DNA of 64,000 nt from positions 23,285-87,284 of the forward strand of contig CAZZKG010000010.1 in assembly GCA_964654825.1 (NCBI GenBank), given 5' to 3'. Numbering within the stretch: position 1 is the first letter of the stretch; each line of letters opens with the position of its first letter. Position numbers and translations under genes: made by a program. Below, in pieces: positions 50,143 to 58,449 of this stretch. Below the pieces are notes generated by a model. It saw only the letters and a program-made list of their open reading frames with translations, ran no database searches and was not told the DNA's origin. The stretch comes from CAZZKG01 sp964654825. Lineage in GTDB: Bacteria > Gemmatimonadota > CAZMKB01.

Positions 50143-51423
50143 CTAGGGCAACCAACCACAATTATTTTCCCCTCCATATACCCCCATGTCACTTCTCTCT
50201 CCTACCAATCCCGGAGGACGACAAGCATCAAGAATCCCTGGATCCCCAGCATCTATACAAGGTGATCCTTGACCGAGGAAATATTCTAATCCTTGATAAG
50301 TTATAAAAAACGGATCCGCACTGATGTTTCCCGGGCCCCGATTAACAGTACTTCCTGGTTCTATGTGCACAGAGGTCGGCACACCACTGACGTTGGAGTA
50401 GCTGATGGTGAGGATGGAAGGCTGACTCACACTCCCCATCCAGATTTCCGCTCCTTCCGGCGCATAGTTATCCCAGAGAATCGTATTCGAGATAGTCATG
50501 TCTGAACCCAATGTCAGATGAATTCCACCACCTCCACCTGAAGCAGAGTTACCTGTGATCGTGTTGTTCACTACTATTGAAGACAACGAGCTGTTTTCAA
50601 TGCAGATTCCCCCACCAAAAGCAGTTGAGTTTGTCCCTGTTACTGAGTTTTCAGAGATAATATTGTTTACTATTGTTGTTGTAGATTGATAACAGTAGAT
50701 ACCTCCACCCACATTTTTGCCAGGTGATCCAGAAACCGAGTTTCCAGTAATACTGTTATTCCTAATGATCGCAGAATCATCAAGACAACAGATTCCACCA
50801 CCTTGACCCCATGCGGTGGTGGATATTCCGTTTACAATTACCGAGTTGTCTTTGATTGTGTTTTTTATTATTCTCGGGGAAGAAGCAATGAGGAAGATAC
50901 CACCTCCATCATCACTTGCTGTGTTTTCTGCGATTGTGTTATTTAATATCCTTGGAGAGGATTGGAAACAATTGATTCCACCCCCATGTTGCCCTGAATT
51001 CCCTGTAATGATGTTATAAGCTATAGTTGGGGATGAGGAGGCACCGCAGAAAATCCCACCTCCGCCAGGACCTTCACCACCAGTAATGGTAAAGCCTGCC
51101 AAAACGCTTGATAAATTTTCTTCTGAAGTGAAAACAAACACGTATTCATTTATTATAGAGCCACAATCCACAATAGTTGCTGCAACCACTGCTGGATCCA
51201 GTGGATCTTTACTCATCACCGTGATGGCTTTGCCATCGAAGCTGATAGTGGACTCATTATAAGTTCCTGGTGATACCAATACTACATCACCATTCACAGC
51301 ATTGTCAATCCCAGCTTGAATTGTCGGTTGATTTTGAGGAACCTTAATGATAGTACCATGTGCCGGATTGCTTGAAAGAAGCAAGAAGCAAACAACGATC
51401 GGTGTAATCATCACCTTGAACAT
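50143..51423 (-). CDS. Exported right-handed beta-helix protein, AT-richer than its neighbours
   Basis: 426 residues from ATG 51423 with AGGAGG upstream. Signal peptide (MITPIVVCFLLLSSNPAHG), then TIIKVPQNQPTIQAGIDNA, the usual entry of this family, and at least eight helix turns of the form GGGIxCxxSSxxIxNNxIxxN. It closes with SADPFF, GQGSPCIDAGDPG and SDMGVYGG. Codon use is visibly poorer in G and C than in all surrounding genes, suggesting recent acquisition. No sorting tail. A -10 box inside an 8-bp inverted repeat lies upstream (51451-51478). Probably a secreted structural or polysaccharide-binding protein. Confidence 0.85.
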   Translation of the reverse strand: MFKVMITPIVVCFLLLSSNPAHGTIIKVPQNQPTIQAGIDNAVNGDVVLVSPGTYNESTISFDGKAITVMSKDPLDPAVVAATIVDCGSIINEYVFVFTSEENLSSVLAGFTITGGEGPGGGGIFCGASSSPTIAYNIITGNSGQHGGGINCFQSSPRILNNTIAENTASDDGGGIFLIASSPRIIKNTIKDNSVIVNGISTTAWGQGGGICCLDDSAIIRNNSITGNSVSGSPGKNVGGGIYCYQSTTTIVNNIISENSVTGTNSTAFGGGICIENSSLSSIVVNNTITGNSASGGGGGIHLTLGSDMTISNTILWDNYAPEGAEIWMGSVSQPSILTISYSNVSGVPTSVHIEPGSTVNRGPGNISADPFFITYQGLEYFLGQGSPCIDAGDPGILDACRPPGLVGERSDMGVYGGENNCGWLP

Positions 51424-51450
51424 GGGTAACCTCCTTCGGGGAATCCGATC

Positions 51451-51478
51451 CTTCTCGTATTATACGTGTAACGAGAAG
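51451..51478 (-). promoter_or_regulatory. Inverted repeat overlapping a -10 box (candidate operator)
   Basis: CTTCTCGT (51451-51458) and ACGAGAAG (51471-51478) are perfect 8-bp inverted repeats. Between them, on the minus strand, lies TATAAT (51459-51464), placed well for the beta-helix gene at 51423; the -35 box is weak. A dimeric repressor site is the simplest reading. A second 8-bp inverted repeat (ATTCTGAG/CTCAGAAT) lies at 51667-51690. The rest of 51479-51749 shows nothing further. Confidence 0.45.
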
Positions 51479-51749
51479 ACATATTCTTACAACCATGAAA
51501 AAACATTCCATGATATAAAGCTCTCCATAAAAAACTTGTTTCCGGACTGTCAGACGGTGAAATCCGGTGAACCTAATCGAAAGTAGGAATGAATGTAACA
51601 GGACATGTTGATTATCCCATAAGGCGACATCCAAAATTACACAGCGATCCTCCTGACAGGGCGGTTATTCTGAGTTAGACTTCTCAGAATCGAGAAGGAG
51701 GGTCCAGCCGGTACCGTCGGAGTCCCCGGCGAAAAGGTGTGTGTTCTTA

Positions 51750-51778
51750 TTGACAGAAGGCTCTCTTCTGAATATTAA
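51750..51778 (+). promoter_or_regulatory. Promoter of the small unknown gene
   Basis: TTGACA (51750-51755), exact 17 bp spacer, TATTAA (51773-51778). Predicted start about 51785, 44 bases before the ATG at 51829. Confidence 0.65.
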
Positions 51779-51828
51779 TTATCCAGGTACCTTCCCTGTT
51801 TAATGAAAAGTACCCCGTGAGGCCCGTG

Positions 51829-52137
51829 ATGAGGATAAAAGTAGAAGAGAAAAACCTGGTCAAGGCAATCAAGGAACTCGAAGGGATCGATATCCTCATA
51901 AAGGATGTCGAGGAAGCGAGAAGAGGGCTCTGGCTCATCATCCGTCACACCGAGGCATCCCGCCGGGAAGATTTTAATGGGATCGAAGACGTCATCATCT
52001 CGGAGAGTCTCGAGTACCCCACTACCTCAGTCGAGTACAGAAGGTACTATGAGATCGAATTCAAAGTGAAAGATGATAAGTACCTGGACATGGAGATTGC
52101 CCTGATCCGGGAACTGCAGAAAATGTTCAAGAAATGA
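51829..52137 (+). CDS. Small charged protein of unknown function
   Basis: 102 residues from ATG 51829, with GAGG five bases upstream (GTG at 51817 is an alternative start). No signal peptide or membrane segment. A mixed alpha/beta pattern with strands RIKVEEKN, WLIIRHTE, VIISESLE and YYEIEFKVK, and helices ALIRELQKMF and NLVKAIKELEG. The family is not recognised. It has its own promoter, and the next gene (phospholipase D-like) also has one, so it is probably transcribed alone. Confidence 0.6.
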   Translation: MRIKVEEKNLVKAIKELEGIDILIKDVEEARRGLWLIIRHTEASRREDFNGIEDVIISESLEYPTTSVEYRRYYEIEFKVKDDKYLDMEIALIRELQKMFKK

Positions 52138-52165
52138 ACCGGGTGAAACCAAACAAATTTATACA

Positions 52166-52194
52166 TTGACAGCCGGTCCTTCTACTGGTAATTT
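52166..52194 (+). promoter_or_regulatory. Promoter of the phospholipase D-like gene
   Basis: TTGACA (52166-52171), exact 17 bp spacer, TAATTT (52189-52194). Predicted start about 52201, 50 bases before GTG 52251. Confidence 0.6.
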
Positions 52195-52250
52195 AATGGA
52201 CCTGTAAGAGGGTTTTTCAATAAATCGAGGGGTTCCACACGAGGCCGAAA

Positions 52251-53447
52251 GTGTCCACTTTACCTCTTCCCACACATGATTCTCTGCCGCCGGCGAGCGT
52301 GAGGGATGACGTTTTTACGCTCAACCTGGAGAGCATTACCTCTCTGTCCTTTCACGGTGGTAACGAAGTCAGGATCCTCCAGAACGGAGATATCGCTTTT
52401 CCCTCCATGCTCAATGCCATCAAGAGTGCAAAAAAGTACATTTTTATGGAATTCTATGTCTTTAGCGATGATCCTGTCGGCAGAATGTTCACGGACGCTC
52501 TCATCGAGAGGGCTCAGGAAGGAGTGGAGGTCAAGCTCCTCTACGATTCCTGCGGGTGCCGTCATACGAAGAAGTCGTTCTGGGAGCGGGTGTCCCGGGG
52601 CGGTGTTGACGTGAGAGCGTTTCATCCTCTCAGGATCTCGAAATTGAAGCAGTATCTTCATCGGGATCACAGGAAGATCCTCGTGATCGATGGCGAGGTC
52701 GGTTTCACAGGAGGGATGAATATCGGGGAAGAGTATTGGGCTCAGAGACAGGGACACCTCAGCTGGCGGGATCTCATGGTGAGCGTGTGTGGGCCGGCAG
52801 TGACGGACCTCCTCGAGGTTTTCCGGGAAAGCTGGGTGGAAGCGGGGGGCAAGTGGTTTCTCCTTGGAGATTACCGGAGATCAGAGGCGGCCATGGGTGA
52901 GAGACGGGTCATCACGCTCTCGAACGCATCATCACAGCGAGCACTTTCGCTCAGGAAAGCCTACCTCCTCGGTGTCCACACTGCCCGGGACACGGTTTAC
53001 ATCATGGATCCGTATTTCGTGCCGGGCAGAAGTCTGATTTCCAGTCTCAAACACGCGGTGAGGAGGGGGGTTGACGTGAGGCTGCTCCTCCCGGGAGAAT
53101 GTGACGTGAGGACAGTCAAATATGCAAGTCAAGCATTGTATTCGGAGCTTCTCACCTCCGGAGTCAAAATCTACGAAAAGCAGGGGACGATCCTCCACGG
53201 GAAAACCACCATCATCGATTCATATTACACCATCATCGGATCCTCCAACCTCGATCCCAGGTCATTCAACTTCAATTATGAATGCAACTTCGGGATTCTC
53301 GACGAAGAGATCTCGAGGGAAATGATGGATGGCTTCAGACGTGATCTCCTCACTTCGAGAGAAATAAATCTCGATGAGTGGAAGAGGAGATCATTAAAAG
53401 ACCGAACACTTGAACGGGTGTGTTCTCTCCTCGGCGAACAGCTGTAA
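52251..53447 (+). CDS. Cardiolipin synthase-like phospholipase D family protein
   Basis: 398 residues from GTG 52251, with GAGG upstream. Two complete HKD motifs: HRDHRKILVIDGEVGFTGG in the first half and HGKTTIIDSYYTIIGSSNLD in the second, plus the conserved IFMEFYVFSDD and IMDPYFVPG strands. No N-terminal membrane helices, so it resembles ClsB/YbhO rather than ClsA. It probably joins phosphatidylglycerol with a second lipid headgroup to make cardiolipin, but other phosphatidyl transfers are possible. Confidence 0.88.
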   Translation: MSTLPLPTHDSLPPASVRDDVFTLNLESITSLSFHGGNEVRILQNGDIAFPSMLNAIKSAKKYIFMEFYVFSDDPVGRMFTDALIERAQEGVEVKLLYDSCGCRHTKKSFWERVSRGGVDVRAFHPLRISKLKQYLHRDHRKILVIDGEVGFTGGMNIGEEYWAQRQGHLSWRDLMVSVCGPAVTDLLEVFRESWVEAGGKWFLLGDYRRSEAAMGERRVITLSNASSQRALSLRKAYLLGVHTARDTVYIMDPYFVPGRSLISSLKHAVRRGVDVRLLLPGECDVRTVKYASQALYSELLTSGVKIYEKQGTILHGKTTIIDSYYTIIGSSNLDPRSFNFNYECNFGILDEEISREMMDGFRRDLLTSREINLDEWKRRSLKDRTLERVCSLLGEQL

Positions 53448-53504
53448 AACCTGCGGATCGCACAGATCGATTTCTCAAACCTCTTCACACCTGACTACCG
53501 GATT

Positions 53505-56207
53505 TTACTTTCTTTTTTCCACGGGGATTTCGAGCACACCGAACACGGCTCGCCCCAGGTCAACAGTCGTGTTTCCTGAAAAGCCGGGTAGCGTGTCACA
53601 GACGAAATCGACATCGGTCGAGTCGAATTTTGTCCAGGATGGATAGTAATAACCTCTCCCCCAGCTCTCGAGGAGCGATGTGTCAGGTTCGTCGGCACTT
53701 CCCCGGGAAGTCGGCCCGAATGCCACGTGGTGGAAAAGTGCCGTGTCGTGATCGGGATCGATCTCGAGGAAGGGGTCGAGAAACAGGTCGAGCCGCAGCG
53801 GGTGTTCCCAGTCGCGATTGACGAGGAGAATTGCGACCGTGTCCTGATCGGGGGAGACGGTACTGATACAGTCGAACACCGGCAGGGAAGTCAATCCCCA
53901 GTGGTGAGAGGTTTTTTTTGATTCGAAACCATACGTCCAGATCGAGTCGGAAACAATAGTTGAATCTCTCATGAGATCGCCATACAGCCCGAAGGCCTTC
54001 TCGATGACTGTTCGGTGCGCATGTCCCCGGGTATAGTTGATGGTCGCGTGGGGAGTGTCGCCATAAGCATACGCGGGTTTGAAATATTCGGCCTTGTCGA
54101 TCTGGCCGGCCCTGTACCTCAGGATGAAGTTGCTGATGTTCACCCATGCTCCCGCCCACGTGTCGAACAGCCTTTCCGCCCGTGCCGGCATCCGCCTGCT
54201 CCTGACCGAAACCGCGGTGTTGTACTCGGTCTGCAACATCTCCCACTCGGGATGGCCGAAGTATTTCGAAAAAAGCCTCCACGTCTTTGGATTTACATAC
54301 GCGTGCTTCCAGCCCAGCGACCCCACGGCTCTCCAGAGACCCTCTCCGAGGCTGTTACTCCCTTTTCCCATCGACAGGGGGAAATAGTCATGAAACGCTA
54401 GAAAGTCCGTCCGTTTTAGGATCGTTTCGTTCGAGAGAAGGATACTGTCCTGCCGCCATTCATCCATCTTTCCCGAGGGGATGCCGTCAAAGTTCCATCC
54501 TCCCCGCCGGTCGATGAACCAGCCGAACCTGAGATCGGGATCGACGCGTTTCGCCGCATCCATAAACCACGAGAGGGTGTCTTCCACCATGTGGGTCCAG
54601 CATCTCCCATCGGTGTGATAGTAACCGTCTCTCCAGTCCCACACCAGCGCGCTGTCATCGTCACTCTCCGGCCCCCACCCCTCGGAGTAGGTCATCTCAT
54701 TGATAAACTCGTAATAGCGCGGGCGATCTGGTCCGTAGCTTTTCAGCATGTAACGAATGAGAGATGTGTCGAAGTCGGATGTGGTTTCGTCACTCTGGGC
54801 AGTCTCCGCAATGAGCATGATTGCATTACGGAAGTCGATCGAGAGCGAATCGCAGAATTCTTTCACGTGACCAACACGGTCAGGCGGATTGTCGGCATTC
54901 TTATCGAAACGATAGTACGCTCCTTCGCCACCGTCCCAGAATACCCTCACGAGCGGCCTGCTCACCCGGTCGACCTGGAAATTGCGGACGCTCTCGACGA
55001 CTCGTTTCCTCGGAAATCCATCTTCCTCCCGTGGACTCTTGCACTTATCGCACTCCCAGAGTCGAACCCGGGGAAATTTCCGGGTGTCGGCAGGATGGTT
55101 GCAATCGTAGGTGATCTCCGCACCGATGAGATCGAAAGGAGTGGTTGTCAATTTTCCGTTGTTCAGGAAAAGTTCCGCGTGGGGGGGGGCCGGGATAATT
55201 GATTCGCTGCATACCGGTGAAAACTCGATACCTGCACTGTTTCGGGGAAGATATTCGAACCAGAGTGTGTCATTCTGCCAGGATGTGTCGATTTGGACTG
55301 CCATGAACTGATCCGGAAACGGGAGACTCCGCTCCCGCCCCGACTCATACAGCGCCAGGACCTCCTCGCGGCTCAGAGCAGGATGGGTGATCATCACCTC
55401 ATCGATCTGTCCCTGGAATGAGGTTCCTGATCCCGTACCTGTCCCGATGCCGATCTCGGAGGCATCGCTGTGCGGGTGGTAGGTTAATAAGCTGGAGTAC
55501 CAGTATCCTCCATCGAGGAATATCGTCACCCTGTCCGCTTTCGGATATCCCCAGCTCATCCCGACCAGGTGCCACTCATGGGCATCCATGGCTGATTTCT
55601 TATCACCCGTATCACCGTATCCCCGCCCGTTCCACACGGCTTTCAGATGATGCTCGGAGAGAACAAGCTTCATCCCGCTCTTATCGGTCCCCTCCTCGTA
55701 GAATAGAACCTGGTCCGGTTTGACGAACACCGTCTGAGTGTCGGGAGCGACCCACATCAGCACTGTTCCGCTTCTGCTGTCATATCCGTCGGGGAGATCC
55801 CGGTAGACGAGAGTACTTTCCTCATTCATCCTGAGGCACGAAGCGCCGAAGCGTGCCCCTTCGGCAAAGGCCACCCTTGCGACAGCAGGTCGGTATCCAC
55901 CTTTTGTCTGCGTGTCACCCTCGAAATGGGCCAGAAATATGACCTTTCCCTCTGACGAAACAGATTTCCCTTGTCCGGGATGGAGTTCGATCACAGATCC
56001 TTCCTCTCTCCCGGATTCACCGTAGTAAGCCCCGGCGAGCACGTGCTGCCTCGTCATCACCCGGTGCGGCGTCACCGTAATGCTGCTGCCGGATACCGGT
56101 AAAGGTACAGGGCCGGCCTGTGCAGTCAAAATCAGACCTGTACACATACCTGTGAGAACCTTTAAAATGAGTGAGAGATGGACACGCTGCACTCTTTTTC
56201 CCCTCAT
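53505..56207 (-). CDS. Secreted protein with LamG-like domain and clan GH-A glycosidase-like barrel
   Basis: 900 residues from ATG 56207 (a longer upstream reading lacks a signal peptide at its start). Signal peptide (LSLILKVLTGMCTGLILTAQA), a LamG/concanavalin-like domain (about 85-310; FLAHFEGD, LMWVAPDTQ, FQGQIDEVMI), a linker, then a TIM-barrel-like region (about 420-760) with YYEFINEM (E504) and MLQTEYNT (E661), placed like the acid/base and nucleophile of clan GH-A families such as GH39, GH51 or GH79. A beta-rich C-terminal part follows. Glycosidase activity is inferred from motifs; the substrate is unknown. Convergent with the phospholipase D-like gene, divergent from the histidine kinase. 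Confidence 0.7.
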   Translation of the reverse strand: MRGKRVQRVHLSLILKVLTGMCTGLILTAQAGPVPLPVSGSSITVTPHRVMTRQHVLAGAYYGESGREEGSVIELHPGQGKSVSSEGKVIFLAHFEGDTQTKGGYRPAVARVAFAEGARFGASCLRMNEESTLVYRDLPDGYDSRSGTVLMWVAPDTQTVFVKPDQVLFYEEGTDKSGMKLVLSEHHLKAVWNGRGYGDTGDKKSAMDAHEWHLVGMSWGYPKADRVTIFLDGGYWYSSLLTYHPHSDASEIGIGTGTGSGTSFQGQIDEVMITHPALSREEVLALYESGRERSLPFPDQFMAVQIDTSWQNDTLWFEYLPRNSAGIEFSPVCSESIIPAPPHAELFLNNGKLTTTPFDLIGAEITYDCNHPADTRKFPRVRLWECDKCKSPREEDGFPRKRVVESVRNFQVDRVSRPLVRVFWDGGEGAYYRFDKNADNPPDRVGHVKEFCDSLSIDFRNAIMLIAETAQSDETTSDFDTSLIRYMLKSYGPDRPRYYEFINEMTYSEGWGPESDDDSALVWDWRDGYYHTDGRCWTHMVEDTLSWFMDAAKRVDPDLRFGWFIDRRGGWNFDGIPSGKMDEWRQDSILLSNETILKRTDFLAFHDYFPLSMGKGSNSLGEGLWRAVGSLGWKHAYVNPKTWRLFSKYFGHPEWEMLQTEYNTAVSVRSRRMPARAERLFDTWAGAWVNISNFILRYRAGQIDKAEYFKPAYAYGDTPHATINYTRGHAHRTVIEKAFGLYGDLMRDSTIVSDSIWTYGFESKKTSHHWGLTSLPVFDCISTVSPDQDTVAILLVNRDWEHPLRLDLFLDPFLEIDPDHDTALFHHVAFGPTSRGSADEPDTSLLESWGRGYYYPSWTKFDSTDVDFVCDTLPGFSGNTTVDLGRAVFGVLEIPVEKRK

Positions 56208-56376
56208 CAATACAGCGGGAAAATCTGTGACATGGTAACCATCACAACATACCCACTTCCTCCGCGAAAGTCGAGAAAAATCTGATAATCGTAGAGTGTG
56301 GTATACAATTTGCTCATTTCTTACTGTTTTCGTGTGTCCGGAATGTAGTGATCCCCTGTGAAGTGTGGAGCAGTGA

Positions 56377-57132
56377 GTGAGCACACATCCAGGAAACAGA
56401 AAAGAACAAAAAGGCCGACAGGCCGAATCCGGTGGTGTCACGTCCAATTCTTTCTCCCATCAGTTCAGGACCCCGCTCACTGCCATGACGGGGTATCTTT
56501 CTCTCCTCCGTGACGGAGCCTTCGGTCCCCTTTCGAATGAGCAGCGGGAGATCGTCGGCATCATCTCGAAGAATTTGTGGCGGATCAACCTTCTGCTCGA
56601 TGACCACAAAGACCTGAAGCGCATCGAGGAGGCACCGGTGACATTCGAGAAGTGTCTCACCCCCGTCCGGGAGATTCTCAAATCTATTATCTTAGAGTTA
56701 CGAAGTATAGTGAAGGAGAAGGGGATCGAGCTGAAGCTTGTCGTCGAAGATGACCCGATGGTGTTCGTCGAGGTCCAGCCGATCAAGCGGGCTCTGCTGC
56801 ATATTGTCCAGAACTCCGTTAATTATACTAGTTATGGGCCTGTACTCGTAAGAGCTCATTCCGAGGGATCTTTCACCATCATCGTAGTACGTGACTCAGG
56901 TGTTGGAATCGATGCAGAGGATAGAAACAGAATCTTCGAGAAGTACTATCGTTCATCGAACCCGTTCGTGAGAGAGAGTCCCGGCGCCGGTCTCGGCCTC
57001 TACATCGCCGAAGCCTATATACGATCTCACGGAGGAACAATCGAGTTCGACAGTTCGACCGGGGACGATACAGTTTTCACCGTACGATTACCGGCCATCC
57101 CATCGCCGGAAGACCCACCTGAGGAATCCTGA
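56377..57132 (+). CDS. Compact cytoplasmic histidine kinase (HisKA plus HATPase only)
   Basis: 251 residues from GTG 56377 with GGAG seven bases upstream. The phospho-acceptor H28 is in NSFSHQFRTPLTAMTGYLSLL-like context (H-box), followed by the N-box HIVQNSVNY, G1 DSGVGID, F-box RNRIFEKYY and G2 GAGLGLYI. No sensor, PAS or membrane segment precedes the H-box, so input must come from a partner. No response regulator lies adjacent. It stands ahead of the glycan-synthesis genes, 210 bp upstream; whether it regulates them is unknown. Confidence 0.88.
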   Translation: MSTHPGNRKEQKGRQAESGGVTSNSFSHQFRTPLTAMTGYLSLLRDGAFGPLSNEQREIVGIISKNLWRINLLLDDHKDLKRIEEAPVTFEKCLTPVREILKSIILELRSIVKEKGIELKLVVEDDPMVFVEVQPIKRALLHIVQNSVNYTSYGPVLVRAHSEGSFTIIVVRDSGVGIDAEDRNRIFEKYYRSSNPFVRESPGAGLGLYIAEAYIRSHGGTIEFDSSTGDDTVFTVRLPAIPSPEDPPEES

Positions 57133-57342
57133 TCCATCCTGCACGGCCACCCCTGACGCGTCTGACCTGTAACCCGTCCGGGGTATGTACAGGTCAGTTC
57201 TGAACCTCCCCTCTGACATGCGCGTGAAGCAGTTGACGAAAAGAGTGAGAGCAAATACCTTTAGGATGGTAATGGTGGGGATCTACCGGCTGATGTCACT
57301 CCACCTCCTGTCAACTTATAACCGCTACATCGGAGAACACAC

Positions 57343-58440
57343 GTGAGAATCCTTCATGTGGCTGTCGAGAATTTCTGCGGTATCCCGCTCGAGCTGGTCA
57401 GAGCTCACAGAAGGCATGGCCATGTCTCGAACCTCGTCACGTTCATACCGAGTATCCGCGGGTACGAAGATGATCTGTGTCTTCACTATCCTCTGGTCGG
57501 CTCATCCGTTCTCGAGGGATTGAAAAAGCGATTCAAGCGCGGTGCCTGGATCAGGGAGGTCGAATACGGGAGTCAACAGGAAGGCGTGGCACCGGTAATC
57601 GAGACGGCCTCTCTCATGGAGAGCGGTTTTCTACGTTTCCGGGATGTGCTCTGGAAGCGGAGAGCAGAGAAGGCGATCGACCGGTGGGGTCTCATGGAGT
57701 ACGACATCTATCACCTCGAGGGCGGGCTCGGATTTCTCAGGTCAGGTGAGATTCTGAGAGCACTGAAGGCTAGGGGTAAGAAGATCGTGACCATGTATTA
57801 CGGCAGCGATCTCAGGCTGAGAGGCATTCATCCCGTGGTTCGCAAGGTGAGTGATCTCGACCTCACGATCGAATATGACCACCTCAAGCTGCGCCCCGGG
57901 ATAAAATTCACCTTTTTCCCGACCGACATCACGAAGTACCCGCTCACCGATCCCGGCCGCGCGGAGATGCCTATCCATATCGGTCATTCGCCCACAAGAC
58001 GGGAGTTGAAAGGGACCGACGCCGTCATCAGAGCGGTGGGAGAGGTCAAACGGCACCATGATGTCGAGCTCGTCTTGATCGAACGGCTGCCGTATGAGGA
58101 GGCTATCAGGCTCAAATCGAGCTGTCACATCTTCATCGATCAGGTGGGGAATACCGGCGGAACGGGATACGGGATGAGCTCGGTTGAGGCTCTTGCCATG
58201 GGAATTCCCACTATCACTGATTTCGCGAGCGACCTTGCCGAGTTTTTACCGGATCACCCTTTCATTCTCGCCGAACCTCACAATCTCGCCGAGAGGATAG
58301 TGCCCCTAATCGAAGATCCAGAGCTCCGAAGATCGAAGGGTGCTGAGGGAAGGCAGTGGGTTTTGAATAATCACCATGCCGATAGAGTCGCCGAACGGAT
58401 ATACGATCTGTACCGGGAAAAAGGCTGGATCGGGGGATAG
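57343..58440 (+). CDS. Glycosyltransferase (GT4-like, GT-B fold)
   Basis: 365 residues from GTG 57343 with CGGAGAA upstream. N-terminal Rossmann-like start (MRILHVAVENFCGIPLELVR), then a middle region with VTMYYGSDLRLRG, and the C-terminal nucleotide-sugar domain with IHIGHSPTRRELKGTD, GYGMSSVEALAMGIPTI (the E-x7-E region) and RVAERIYDLYREKGW. The donor and acceptor sugars cannot be read from sequence. First gene of a run with a flippase 9 bp downstream and a second glycosyltransferase overlapping that, so it probably builds a surface polysaccharide or glycolipid. Confidence 0.87.
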   Translation: MRILHVAVENFCGIPLELVRAHRRHGHVSNLVTFIPSIRGYEDDLCLHYPLVGSSVLEGLKKRFKRGAWIREVEYGSQQEGVAPVIETASLMESGFLRFRDVLWKRRAEKAIDRWGLMEYDIYHLEGGLGFLRSGEILRALKARGKKIVTMYYGSDLRLRGIHPVVRKVSDLDLTIEYDHLKLRPGIKFTFFPTDITKYPLTDPGRAEMPIHIGHSPTRRELKGTDAVIRAVGEVKRHHDVELVLIERLPYEEAIRLKSSCHIFIDQVGNTGGTGYGMSSVEALAMGIPTITDFASDLAEFLPDHPFILAEPHNLAERIVPLIEDPELRRSKGAEGRQWVLNNHHADRVAERIYDLYREKGWIGG

Positions 58441-58449
58441 AGAACGATA

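Noticed and set aside
50143..51423. CRISPR-like regular repeats in the beta-helix gene
   Set aside because: The periodic GGTGGT/AACAAC-type motifs encode helix turns in one frame and vary in length; there are no constant repeats with unique spacers.
57233..57261. TTGACG-17-TACCTT upstream of the glycosyltransferase cluster
   Set aside because: The -10 box matches only three of six positions, too weak to call.
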